Shown: positions 41,720 through 49,508, counted from the stretch's first letter. The stretch: 64,000 nucleotides of DNA from CAZHON01 sp964534565 (GCA_964534565.1 CAZHON010000002.1:186001-250000), one strand, 5' to 3'. Translations and numbers: made by a program. Notes: generated by a model from the letters alone, not told the origin.

Positions 41720-42109
41720 ATGGCTGATACGGTGGAATTCGCCCCCGCGACGGGGTGGAACAAGGATGCCTTCCTTAAGGCAGACAGTGCTGTGTGCGCT
41801 GCTTTGCATAGCAGCGCCGGGGCCGTTCGTCAGGTTATCGTCTTAGTGCTCCCGAACGATGGGAACGAGCATGAGTGGATTCGTGCTGCTCTGCACATTC
41901 GTCCCAAACACACGTTCGAGTTCGTCGCTCGGGTCGACCCAAAAACAATGATGGTCACCGAATTCGGAACGCAAAAGTGCGATGATGAACTGGGCAGAAA
42001 ACGCCCCGCGGCGGACCTCGAGAACGGCTGGTGTTACAGTCTCGAGAAAACTCTCCGCGAAGAATGCGGTCTTCCACCAATCCCCATCAAACCCGCCGAA
42101 TTGATATAA
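41720..42109 (+). CDS. Hypothetical protein, 129 residues, with Shine-Dalgarno start
   Basis: I do not recognise this soluble protein. It has a hydrophobic core strand (AVRQVIVLVLPND), a WIRAALHIRPKHTFEFVARV segment and three cysteines (including QKCDDELG and REECGLPP). It has a consensus promoter, a long leader, an AGAGGTG ribosome site and a strong downstream terminator, all features uncommon in this window. It could be an acquired or separately regulated gene. A tiny basic frame follows three bases after its stop. Confidence 0.6.
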   Translation: MADTVEFAPATGWNKDAFLKADSAVCAALHSSAGAVRQVIVLVLPNDGNEHEWIRAALHIRPKHTFEFVARVDPKTMMVTEFGTQKCDDELGRKRPAADLENGWCYSLEKTLREECGLPPIPIKPAELI

Positions 42110-42112
42110 CCC

Positions 42113-42202
42113 ATGACCATGCATCCTTTAAAAAAACGGAAGAAGAAACGCGCGTACAAAGCGCGAGAAAAACGACCGATGGGAATCACCCGCAAAAAGT
42201 GA
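42113..42202 (+). CDS. Tiny lysine/arginine-rich frame, 29 residues
   Basis: The frame runs MTMHPLKKRKKKRAYKAREK and ends RPMGITRKK, with 15 Lys or Arg of 29. It begins three bases after the previous stop and ends just before the terminator, so it would share that transcript. It recalls the smallest basic ribosomal proteins (bTHX- or COX24-like) but matches none closely. It could also be chance. Confidence 0.35.
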   Translation: MTMHPLKKRKKKRAYKAREKRPMGITRKK

Positions 42203-42221
42203 CTCCCGTCACCCCTCCAAA

Positions 42222-42260
42222 GCTCCTCCTGCCGACTCGTTCGGCAGGCGGAGGCTTTTA
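42222..42260 (+). terminator. Intrinsic terminator after the genes at 41720-42202
   Basis: GCTCCTCCTGCCGA pairs with TCGGCAGGCGGAGGC (one mismatch) over a short loop, followed by TTTTAAATTT. Confidence 0.85.
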
Positions 42261-42266
42261 AATTTC

Positions 42267-42298
42267 TATACTTTTACACTTTTATACTCGTATACTCT
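42267..42298 (+). repeat. Four-copy 8-bp tandem array of -10 hexamers before prfB
   Basis: TATACTTT, TACACTTT, TATACTCG and TATACTCT follow one another without gaps, so a TANACT hexamer starts at 42267, 42275, 42283 and 42291. The last ends 19 bases before the prfB ATG. Confidence 0.75.
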
Positions 42299-42315
42299 CT
42301 GCAGTCCTCCTCCCC

Positions 42316-43405
42316 ATGGAAGAACTTCTCTCCAAATTACAGGCGCTGGCAGATGCAGTTTCTTTGGGAAAGGACTCACTTTGAAGCGAAGAAAGTGCCG
42401 GAACAAATTGCGGAGTTAGAGAAGAAGACAACGGCGGAAGATATTTGGAATGATCAAAAACGTGCGAATGATTTATTCGCTCAATTGAGAGTGCTGAAGA
42501 AACAATGGGACCCTGTGTCCGAACTCCACATCGAAGTGACGGGACTGTTGGAGCTGACCAAGCAGAGCAGTGAGGCAGACTTGGGCGACCTGCAAAAAGA
42601 ATACGATAAGGCACAGAAGCAGTGGGAAGGACTGGAAACAATGCTCTACCTCAGCGGCGAGTTCGATCACAACAACTGCTACCTCACAGTGAGTGGCGGA
42701 GCGGGAGGAACCGAAGCACAGGATTGGGCAGGGTTCTTGGTCCGTATGTATCTGCGTTACTGCGAACGCCAGGGGTGGAAGACGGAAATTGTTGAAAAAA
42801 CCGATGGGCAGGAAGCAGGAATCAAAACGGCAACGATCTACATCGAGGGTGACCCCGCCTATGGCTACCTCAAGTGCGAGAAAGGCACACACCGTCTCGT
42901 GCGACTCTCCCCTTTCAATGCAAAGAGTCTGCGCCAGACAAGCTTCGCCCTTGTGGAAGTACTCCCCGAAATCAAAGACACCGGTGAGATTGTGATTGAG
43001 GACAAGGATCTGCGTATCGACACCTATCGCAGCGGAGGAGCGGGTGGTCAGCACGTGAACAAAACCGACAGCGCAATCCGCATGACGCACTTGCCGACAG
43101 GAATCGTCGTTGCGTGCCAAACGGAACGAAGCCAAATTCAAAACCGCGAACGTGCGATGGCGATGTTGCGTGCGAAATTGCTCGAGAAGAAGCGCCTGGA
43201 AGAAGAGGCGCAGAAGAAAGACCTGAAGGGAGCGACGCAGTCCGCAAGTTTCGGTCAGCAGATTCGAAGCTATGTGTTGCACCCGTACCAAATGGTGAAG
43301 GACCTGCGCACAGACTTTGAAACATCACAAACGCACGACGTACTGGATGGAGACATCCAGGGTTTCATCGATGCAGAGTTGAAGCGCGAGGCGAGAGAGG
43401 GTTAA
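42316..43405 (+). CDS. prfB: Peptide chain release factor 2, made through a programmed +1 frameshift
   Basis: Translation starts at ATG 42316 (MEELLSKLQALADAVSLGKD) and meets an in-frame TGA at 42382-42384 in the context CTT TGA, with AAGGA four bases before the CTT. A +1 slip continues into EAKKVPEQIAELEKK and the rest of RF2: SPF in RLVRLSPFNA and GGQ in SGGAGGQHVN. RF2 reads TGA and TAA, so it controls its own synthesis. The element shows that TGA is a stop in this organism. The stop interlocks with the VOC gene. Confidence 0.95.
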
Positions 43406-43797
43406 CCTTTCACGCTCATATCCGGCTGAATCATGCCGAAGATATTACCCTCGGTATCTTTGTAGTACGCGCACCAACCGATTCCGGTAACAGCCATTTT
43501 GGCCAAAGCCTCTGTGCCTCCTGCCTTCACAGCTTTTTCGATTGTTGAGTCGATGTTCTCCACTGCAAATGTACACACAAAGGCATTCACAGGCTGACCA
43601 TTTGCCGGGGCATCTCCCTTGCGCTTCATGATCGCGCCACTGATGCCATTATCCTCTTTGTCTTCCGGAGCTTTCTGCACCAACCAATAATCCATTCCAG
43701 GGTATTCTTGGAATTTCCAACCGAAAACATCTCCGTAAAACTTTACCGCTCGAGCAGTATCTTCTGCGTGAATTTCAAAGTGAATGACGGTGCGCAT
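43402..43797 (-). CDS. VOC-family (glyoxalase-like) protein
   Basis: The 131-residue product has the two-repeat VOC fold: HFEIHAEDTARAVKFYGDVF, then WKFQEYPGMDYWLVQ, and ATFxDTEGN-like DTEGNIFGMIQPD at the end. The final-strand glutamate that often binds metal seems replaced (FGMIQ). Family members include glyoxalases and antibiotic-resistance proteins; the role here is unknown. It lies 18 bases after the metallo-hydrolase gene on the same strand, and the two probably share a transcript. Confidence 0.85.
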   Translation of the reverse strand: MRTVIHFEIHAEDTARAVKFYGDVFGWKFQEYPGMDYWLVQKAPEDKEDNGISGAIMKRKGDAPANGQPVNAFVCTFAVENIDSTIEKAVKAGGTEALAKMAVTGIGWCAYYKDTEGNIFGMIQPDMSVKG

Positions 43798-43815
43798 AAA
43801 AAAAGAAGAAGGAAA

Positions 43816-44454
43816 TTAATCAAAATAGACCATACCCTTTCCGTCGATCGGCTCAAACTTGATGCCATGTTGTTCCAGCACCAATGTGGGAACTCGGTAG
43901 GCAAACGACGGATCTTTGTAGATTGCATCATGAACCGGGAATACGACTTTGGGCTTCAGATGGAGGGCAAAATCGACTGCTTCGCTGATCTTCATCCATG
44001 GACCTCCACAGGGCAGCGCCAAAATCTCCACCGGTTTTTTGGGGTCTGAGAAGGAGTCTCCGGGGAAGAAGAACTTCTCTGCAATGCGATAACCCGTATT
44101 GGGAATCGCAGGAATCGACGAGTGGAATGCCGCATGTTCTTTGCCACATCCCTCAAAGAGCACCCCCTCAATCGTCACGGATTCACCATCTTGCAGAAGC
44201 TCACATCGCAGTCCCTCTTTCTCCAGAAGCGCCTTCACACTTGGAATCGTGAACAATCGCGCGCCGGGGTTGTTTGAAAAAATCTTCTTCACGGACGCTG
44301 CACTGAAATGATCCGCATGCTCATGCGTAATCAACACCACGTCGATCGCGGTCAACGAATCCTGCTCCGTCGTGAACACTCCCGGATCCGTCAGAATTCT
44401 CAGACTCTTGTGCTCAATGAGCATGCAACAGTGACCGAGTTTTTGGATCTTCAT
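43816..44454 (-). CDS. Metallo-beta-lactamase-fold hydrolase (UlaG/YtkL-like)
   Basis: The product of 212 residues has the metal motif THEHADH at 43-49 (HxHxDH), a further His in FPVHDAI, and the Asp in FFPGDSFSD. It belongs to the small single-domain MBL group with an N-terminal KIQKLGHCCMLIE. The substrate is unknown. I chose ATG 44454 because the family begins there. Its promoter abuts tRNA-Ser on the other strand. Confidence 0.85.
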   Translation of the reverse strand: MKIQKLGHCCMLIEHKSLRILTDPGVFTTEQDSLTAIDVVLITHEHADHFSAASVKKIFSNNPGARLFTIPSVKALLEKEGLRCELLQDGESVTIEGVLFEGCGKEHAAFHSSIPAIPNTGYRIAEKFFFPGDSFSDPKKPVEILALPCGGPWMKISEAVDFALHLKPKVVFPVHDAIYKDPSFAYRVPTLVLEQHGIKFEPIDGKGMVYFD

Positions 44455-44479
44455 AAGGAATGGAGAAAGAAACTTCGCT

Positions 44480-44487
44480 AGTATACA
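44480..44487. promoter_or_regulatory. Back-to-back -10 elements for the MBL gene and tRNA-Ser
   Basis: Minus-strand TATACT (44480-44485) serves the MBL gene with a 25-base leader. Plus-strand TATACA (44482-44487) lies 16 bases before the tRNA. Confidence 0.4.
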
Positions 44488-44503
44488 CTTCGCACCCACT
44501 CAC

Positions 44504-44700
<197 letters not shown>

Positions 44701-44730
44701 AAATGAAATAGACATTTTAACCCCTCCTAC

Positions 44731-44756
44731 CGCTTAAAGCGCATTTCAGGTATACT
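44731..44756 (+). promoter_or_regulatory. -10 element with upstream palindrome for the gene at 44763
   Basis: TATACT (44751-44756), preceded by CAGG, ends six bases before the ATG. The palindrome CGCTT-A-AAGCG (44731-44741) lies where an operator or -35 would be. Confidence 0.55.
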
Positions 44757-44762
44757 GATGGG

Positions 44763-45395
44763 ATGCCAAAACACAAACCATCACATGCATTCCTTGTAGG
44801 AAGTCTTGCGATGTTTCTGCCCCTCCTCGGGCTCCTCTTTGTATATACGCAAGGATTGATTCTCCCAGCAGAGATCAATTTCTGCGGTGGCACCATCGGT
44901 GCAACGGATTGCATTACATTCCCCAGCTCCTCTTCCTCACGTTCTTCACAATCGTCGAAGAAAAGTTCTTCTGCACCAAGCTCGCTCGATACAGTGTTTG
45001 CGCAGCAAGAGGTTTCCTTCTCAACGATCTATCGCATGCTCAATAAAATTGATTGGTATCCCTGCACTCGCATGCACATCCTCAATCAGTACGAAAACCT
45101 TTCCACAGTTCGAAGCTTCACCCGCGGATTCGTCTTCGCAATCGTTGCGAGAAAACTCTGTCTTCCACTCGGTGTCGGTGCGCCCGTTTCCTATTCTGAT
45201 TTTGAAGATCACATGCAATTCGCATCGGAGATTCGTATCCTCTCCAACCTCGGATTCCGCATGAGCTCGTTTGACTCCAATGGCAATTCCACAGGACTTT
45301 TGGAGGCAGATAAACCAATGAATTTCCTCGAAGTCATGACATTATTCAAGGATTTACTGAACCATGGCATGCGATGGGTGCCCAGCAATGATTGA
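44763..45395 (+). CDS. Membrane-anchored protein with degenerate SLH-like repeats
   Basis: This 210-residue protein has an N-terminal membrane helix (about 9-35), a serine-rich linker (about 55-80) and an exported part. Residues about 140-205 (YSDFEDHMQFASEIRILSNL, then DSNGNSTGLLEADKPMNFLE) follow the S-layer homology pattern loosely, and residues 85-135 may be a second, weaker copy. Four cysteines outside the helix are unusual for SLH. It probably links the membrane to the wall. The assignment rests on pattern, not on strong identity. Confidence 0.6.
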   Translation: MPKHKPSHAFLVGSLAMFLPLLGLLFVYTQGLILPAEINFCGGTIGATDCITFPSSSSSRSSQSSKKSSSAPSSLDTVFAQQEVSFSTIYRMLNKIDWYPCTRMHILNQYENLSTVRSFTRGFVFAIVARKLCLPLGVGAPVSYSDFEDHMQFASEIRILSNLGFRMSSFDSNGNSTGLLEADKPMNFLEVMTLFKDLLNHGMRWVPSND

Positions 45396-45570
45396 CCTAT
45401 CTTCATCCCACAATGAGAAGGGGGTGATCCCGAATTAACGATCAAAACAGCCAATTGGACCCATAAAACAGCACGACAAGCTCAATACACACAAAGTGAG
45501 CAGATACCCTGTTTTAGAGCCGTCAATTGCATGTTTGAGGGCTGCTTGTTGATGAAATGGCGATATAGCC
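45396..45570 (+). other. Non-coding stretch before the histone promoter
   Basis: No frame, tRNA, terminator or riboswitch is recognisable in these 175 bases. Short complementary words (CAGCC and GGCTG, CAATTG twice) are far apart and not convincing. Confidence 0.4.
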
Positions 45571-45598
45571 TTGCGCGAGCGGTTTTATCACATACAAT
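45571..45598 (+). promoter_or_regulatory. Promoter TTGCGC-16-TACAAT of the histone gene
   Basis: The -35 (45571-45576) and -10 (45593-45598) are 16 bases apart. The leader would be about 25 bases, T- and C-rich, with no Shine-Dalgarno sequence. Confidence 0.65.
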
Positions 45599-45630
45599 CA
45601 GCCACGCATTTATCTTTTCCCCACTATCCT

Positions 45631-45990
45631 ATGAGTTACGTCGTAGCTTCCAAGGTAAAGGAATTGGTCAACGGCAAGGGCATGATGTCCTCCGGCGACC
45701 TCACCGATCACCTCAGCAAGCACATTGAAATGTGGTTGTCTCTTTCTGTTAAGGCTGCTCAGGCCAACGACCGCAAGACGGTTCGCGGATCTGACCTCCT
45801 CGCTTTCACTCCAGGAAAGCAGAACCTCACGGTTGCTTCCAAGATCAAGGAGTACATCAACGGAAAGAACATGATGTCTTCCGGTGACCTTCCTGAGTAC
45901 GTGAACAGCTTGGCTGAATACTTGGTCAACACAGCTATCAAGCGCTGTGAGGCTAACGGCCGCAAGACTGTCCGCGGAGAGGATCTCTAA
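45631..45990 (+). CDS. Doublet bacterial histone (two fused histone folds)
   Basis: This 119-residue protein has two copies of a histone fold, residues 5-56 and 68-119. Each has helix 1 (VASKVKELVNGKG or VASKIKEYINGKN), loop 1 MMSSGDL, helix 2, and loop 2 RKTVRG followed by S/E-DL, the R-T-V-D pattern of archaeal and Bdellovibrio-type bacterial histones. By hand the repeats share 28 of 52 residues, but only 2 of 20 in the middle of helix 2. Helix 3 is very short, as in bacterial histones. It probably packs DNA as a single-chain pseudo-dimer. A good promoter, even codon use and a strong terminator suggest high expression. Confidence 0.85.
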   Translation: MSYVVASKVKELVNGKGMMSSGDLTDHLSKHIEMWLSLSVKAAQANDRKTVRGSDLLAFTPGKQNLTVASKIKEYINGKNMMSSGDLPEYVNSLAEYLVNTAIKRCEANGRKTVRGEDL

Positions 45991-46013
45991 ACGACCTTTC
46001 CTTTCGGAATACA

Positions 46014-46045
46014 AAAAGGACCGCCCTAACCGGCGGTCTTTTTTT
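46014..46045 (+). terminator. Intrinsic terminator of the histone gene
   Basis: GACCGCC pairs perfectly with GGCGGTC over a 6-base loop, followed by seven T. Confidence 0.95.
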
Positions 46046-46066
46046 GTCTCATCTGCCTTTGGTAAT

Positions 46067-46239
46067 GCACTTTCTTTGTCCGTGTAACAAAGAAAGTGCG
46101 AAAGAAAATACGGCGCAACCGACCACGCGTTCGAAAGCGGAGCGTTTCCTCCCAGCAGCAAGCACTTGAGCGTATGCGAAAGGCTTGACGCGCAGTCCCC
46201 TGGGATTTGGTCCTTTCTTGTCGCCCTGACAAGAAAGGA
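46067..46239 (+). repeat. Paired-hairpin element, copy B
   Basis: It opens with a 13-bp stem and 7-base loop (46067-46099, loop CCGTGTA) followed by GCGAAAGAAAATACGGCGCA, has a GC-rich middle, and closes with a 12-bp stem and 5-base loop (46211-46239). Copy A at 23510-23796 has the same plan on the other strand. It ends 17 bases before the ugd start. Confidence 0.75.
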
Positions 46240-46244
46240 CATGT

Positions 46245-46250
46245 TAAACT
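46245..46250 (+). promoter_or_regulatory. -10 element of ugd
   Basis: TAAACT ends six bases before ATG 46257, directly after the right hairpin of element B. Confidence 0.5.
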
Positions 46251-46256
46251 CTCCGC

Positions 46257-47573
46257 ATGAAAATCGCTGTTGTTGGCACCGGCTACGTAGGACTGGTCTC
46301 CGCTGCATGTTTTGCAGAGTTGGGCCACGAGGTCTTTGGCGTCGATATCGATGCGGCAAAGGTGGAGATGCTGAAGCAAGGAGTCTCCCCGATCTACGAA
46401 CCGGGGTTGGAAGAACTGTTGCAGCGAAATTTGAAAGCGAAGCGCATTACCTTCACGACAAACTTGGCCGAGGTTCTGCCACAGGTGCAGGTCGTGTTCT
46501 CTGCAGTCGCAACACCACCGGGAGAAGGATACAAAGCGGACCTGCGCGCCGTATTCTCCGTCACCGAGACGGTCGCAAAAGCGATCGATCACGATTTGGT
46601 CTTCATCAATAAATCGACGGTCCCCGTTGGAACCGGAAAGTTGTGTGAGGAACGCATCGCAAAGATTTTGAGTGAACGTGGGGTGAGTCACAAAATGCCG
46701 GTCGTCAGTAACCCCGAATTTTTGCGCGAAGGATTCGCAGTGCACGACACACTTTCTCCTGATCGCATCGTCGTCGGTATCAACGATAACGAGTGGGCGC
46801 AGGACATTATGAAAGAGCTCTATCGGCCGATCACTCGCGTGGGCAAGCCGCTCCTCTTCATGAGTCGTGAGAGTGCCGAGATTGTGAAGTACGCAGCCAA
46901 TGCCTTCCTCGCGACGAAGATCAGCTTCATCAACATGGTCGCGGAATTTGCCGAAGCAGGCGGAGGCAATGTGCGCGATATCGCAACGGGCCTCGGGCTC
47001 GATGAACGCATCGGTCCACGATTCCTGCATGCGGGAATCGGCTACGGCGGAAGCTGCTTCCCTAAGGATGTCCGTGCATGGCTGGCAACGGCAGAGGAGC
47101 TCGGCGTGCAACTCCCGATTGTCGAAGCGACACACACGGTGAACATGCTCACTCGTGAACGATTCCTCAAGAAAGTCACAGACAGTGTTCCTGCAGGCGC
47201 AGCACTCTGTATTTGGGGACTCTCCTTCAAGCCAAAGACAGACGACCTGCGCGAAGCACCAAGTCTCGACTACATCGCTCAACTGTCGAAGCTTGGGTAC
47301 AAACTCTCCGTCTACGACCCCTGTGCAATGGAGAAGGCAAAGCCCCTCGTTCCACAGGCAGTGCGCTTCGCATCCTCCCCTCTCGACGCTGCAAAAGATG
47401 CTGACGCCGTGATCATGGTGACGGAGTGGGACGAGTTCCGCGGAATCGATCTGAAGACATTGAAGAGCACGATGAAAGGCGCACACCTGTTCGACGGTCG
47501 CAATGTCTACGATCCAAGCGACGTGAAAGAGGCAGGACTGACGTATCACGGCGTAGGTATTCGAACTGCGTAA
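46257..47573 (+). CDS. ugd: UDP-glucose 6-dehydrogenase
   Basis: This 438-residue protein has the NAD-binding GTGYVGLVSAACFAELGH, the catalytic cysteine Cys267 in GYGGSCFPKD, and SNPEFLREGFAVHD, the standard UDP-glucose dehydrogenase set. It makes UDP-glucuronate, the probable substrate of the UDP-glucuronate 4-epimerase-like protein at 47862. It opens the surface-polysaccharide locus that fills the rest of the window. Confidence 0.94.
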   Translation: MKIAVVGTGYVGLVSAACFAELGHEVFGVDIDAAKVEMLKQGVSPIYEPGLEELLQRNLKAKRITFTTNLAEVLPQVQVVFSAVATPPGEGYKADLRAVFSVTETVAKAIDHDLVFINKSTVPVGTGKLCEERIAKILSERGVSHKMPVVSNPEFLREGFAVHDTLSPDRIVVGINDNEWAQDIMKELYRPITRVGKPLLFMSRESAEIVKYAANAFLATKISFINMVAEFAEAGGGNVRDIATGLGLDERIGPRFLHAGIGYGGSCFPKDVRAWLATAEELGVQLPIVEATHTVNMLTRERFLKKVTDSVPAGAALCIWGLSFKPKTDDLREAPSLDYIAQLSKLGYKLSVYDPCAMEKAKPLVPQAVRFASSPLDAAKDADAVIMVTEWDEFRGIDLKTLKSTMKGAHLFDGRNVYDPSDVKEAGLTYHGVGIRTA

Positions 47574-47621
47574 TCAATCCTCTTGCAGAGGAAAACGGTT
47601 GCTTTAGAGTACCCGACCTTT

Positions 47622-47822
47622 ATGAAAAAAGGTGAGATTCCATTGCTCGATTCTGAACAGATAAGTCGCTTGGCCCAGAAGGCTTTTCCGCATTGCGCGC
47701 TCATGGCTCGAATGCGTCATGCATTGCAGCAATCATATAAAGATCTCATGCAAACCACCCATACTCCAACGGACGAACAGATCATTGAGGGGGCAAAAAA
47801 CATCCTCCACGACCTGCATTGA
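47622..47822 (+). CDS. Small hypothetical protein, 66 residues
   Basis: I do not recognise this helical protein (LLDSEQISRLAQKAFPHCAL, then MRHALQQSYKDLMQTTHTPT). It has no membrane segment. It sits between two nucleotide-sugar genes, 48 bases after ugd, with TAGAGT 11 bases before the ATG. Confidence 0.5.
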   Translation: MKKGEIPLLDSEQISRLAQKAFPHCALMARMRHALQQSYKDLMQTTHTPTDEQIIEGAKNILHDLH

Positions 47823-47849
47823 GGCCTGGCGAGAAAGGGTTTAAAACTC

Positions 47850-47855
47850 TACACT
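47850..47855 (+). promoter_or_regulatory. -10 element of the epimerase gene at 47862
   Basis: TACACT ends six bases before ATG 47862, which also favours that ATG over GTG 47856. Confidence 0.6.
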
Positions 47856-47861
47856 GTGGCC

Positions 47862-48809
47862 ATGCGAGTACTTTTAACAGGTTGTGCAGGCTTCATTGGA
47901 TTCCACACCGCTCAGGTGCTCCTCGCACGTGGCGACGAAGTTGTGGGGCTTGATAACCTCAATGCGTACTACGACCCGACCCTCAAAGAGGCTCGTTTGA
48001 AAATTTTGAAAGGACACAAAGGATTCAGTTTCACGAAAGGAGATATTTTGGACCGCCCGACGGTCGCAAAATGTATGGAGGGTTGTGACCGAGTGATTCA
48101 CCTCGCTGCCCTCGCAGGAGTTCGTTACGCATTCGATCATCCCGATGAATACGTCGACATTAACATCAAGGGCTTCTTCCATGTGCTCGACGAAGTACGA
48201 AAGCAGAAGATTCCGGGGCTCATCTACGCAAGTTCCAGCTCGGTCTATGGAGGAAATGGAAAGTACCCTGCAGAGGAAACAGACCGCACCGATAACCAGC
48301 TCTCGCTCTACGGAATGAACAAGAAGGATAACGAGTTGATGGCGCATGTGTACCACTCGCTCTATGGCGTGCATGTGACGGGACTGCGCTTCTTCACGGT
48401 CTACGGACCCTATGGCCGCCCGGACATGGCGCTCTTCCTATTTGCAGACGCCATCATGAAAGACAAAACGATGCAGGTGTTTGGCGAAGGAAAAATGCAG
48501 CGCGACTTTACGTACGTCGAAGACATCGTCAGCGGCATCATCGCATCCGTCGACAAGAACTATCCTGAAGAAATCTTCAACCTCGGCTGCGGTCGCAAAG
48601 AAGAGTTGATGGACTATATTGGTCACTTGGAAAAGGCGCTCGGCAAAGAAGGAAAGAAGGAATACCTGCCGATGCAACCGGGCGACACGCGCGCAAGCCT
48701 TGCGGGCATTGAGCACGCGAAAGAGAAGCTGGGATACAACCCAAAGACGCCGATCAAAGACGGTATCCCCAAGTTCGTGGCGTGGTACAAGGAGTACTAC
48801 AACGTCTAA
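47862..48809 (+). CDS. UDP-glucuronate 4-epimerase-like protein
   Basis: This 315-residue short-chain dehydrogenase-type epimerase has the NAD motif TGCAGFIGFH, the SSSSVYGG segment and the catalytic Tyr150/Lys154 pair in YGMNK. The segment LDNLNAYYDPTLKEARLK after the Rossmann strand is typical of UDP-glucuronate 4-epimerases (CapI/LspL type), so it probably makes UDP-galacturonate from the ugd product. Its stop interlocks with the convergent glycosyltransferase gene. Confidence 0.88.
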   Translation: MRVLLTGCAGFIGFHTAQVLLARGDEVVGLDNLNAYYDPTLKEARLKILKGHKGFSFTKGDILDRPTVAKCMEGCDRVIHLAALAGVRYAFDHPDEYVDINIKGFFHVLDEVRKQKIPGLIYASSSSVYGGNGKYPAEETDRTDNQLSLYGMNKKDNELMAHVYHSLYGVHVTGLRFFTVYGPYGRPDMALFLFADAIMKDKTMQVFGEGKMQRDFTYVEDIVSGIIASVDKNYPEEIFNLGCGRKEELMDYIGHLEKALGKEGKKEYLPMQPGDTRASLAGIEHAKEKLGYNPKTPIKDGIPKFVAWYKEYYNV

Positions 48810-49492
48810 CCAAAGATTCTCTCTTTCCCCAGTCGCAGAAGTTGCTTTCCAAACTGCAGCTGCACTTTCATCGTGAGCTTGCTGTGACCGTGTGTGCGTA
48901 CTCCGAATGTGAAAGGAAGCTCCGTCACAGGTGTTCCTTTTGGCAAATGAGCCAAGATTTCGAGGAGAATTTTGAACCCCTCAACATTCACTTTTGGTGC
49001 GATGGACAGGAAAAGTTTTCGATCAATCACAAAGAACCCACTCATCGGGTCCGTCACTTTCACGTTGCTCACAAGATGCGTCATCTTGGTTGCGGCCTTG
49101 CTGAGGAAGCGACGGAACGACGACCACTCTTTCGTAATCGCTCCACCGGACACATAGCGTGAGCCGACTGCGACGCCGTGCGTCTTTTCCACTGCTTCGA
49201 CAAGTTTCAACAAAATCGATTCGTCATGCTGGCCGTCTGCATCCATCACTGCGAGCACGTCGCCTTTCGCTTCGTGGAATCCTTCGATCACTGCAGAGGA
49301 AAGGCCGCGACGACCAATGCGTCGAATCGCACGAGCGCCTGCACGCTCTGCCACTTCCCACGTTTTATCGGGAGAGTTGTCGTCGACCACAAGGATCTCG
49401 TGTGGCACGGAACCGATGGCTGCATGCAACTTTGGCACCAACCATTCGATGTTCTTCGATTCGTTGTAGGTAGGGAGGATGAGCGATAACAC
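48806..49492 (-). CDS. Polyprenol-phosphate mannosyltransferase-like GT2
   Basis: The 228-residue protein matches the DPM1-like group: LSLILPTYNESKNIEWLV, ILVVDDNSPDKTWEVAE, the DxD in AVMDADGQHDESIL, and SGFFVIDRKLF. Such enzymes load a polyprenol phosphate with a sugar that GT-C membrane enzymes then use; two such candidates are at 49809 and 61343. GTG 49492 is six bases after TACCAT and starts exactly at the conserved strand. Confidence 0.9.
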   Translation of the reverse strand: MLSLILPTYNESKNIEWLVPKLHAAIGSVPHEILVVDDNSPDKTWEVAERAGARAIRRIGRRGLSSAVIEGFHEAKGDVLAVMDADGQHDESILLKLVEAVEKTHGVAVGSRYVSGGAITKEWSSFRRFLSKAATKMTHLVSNVKVTDPMSGFFVIDRKLFLSIAPKVNVEGFKILLEILAHLPKGTPVTELPFTFGVRTHGHSKLTMKVQLQFGKQLLRLGKERIFG

Positions 49493-49498
49493 GATCCT

Positions 49499-49508
49499 AT
49501 GGTACCGT
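49499..49508. promoter_or_regulatory. Overlapping divergent -10 elements
   Basis: The ten bases ATGGTACCGT hold minus-strand TACCAT (49499-49504), six bases before GTG 49492, and plus-strand TACCGT (49503-49508), seven bases before GTG 49516. The two hexamers share two bases. Confidence 0.55.

Noticed and set aside
42316..42384. prfB as a pseudogene because of an early stop
   Set aside because: The TGA is in the standard programmed-frameshift context and the following frame is complete RF2.
45511..45520. GTTTTAGAGC, the opening of some Cas9-type CRISPR repeats
   Set aside because: It occurs once, with no repeated copies, no spacers and no cas gene in the window.
46026..47549. A 507-codon open frame on the minus strand opposite ugd
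   Set aside because: ugd on the plus strand has complete catalytic motifs; the antisense translation is rich in His, Cys and Arg and has no domain.
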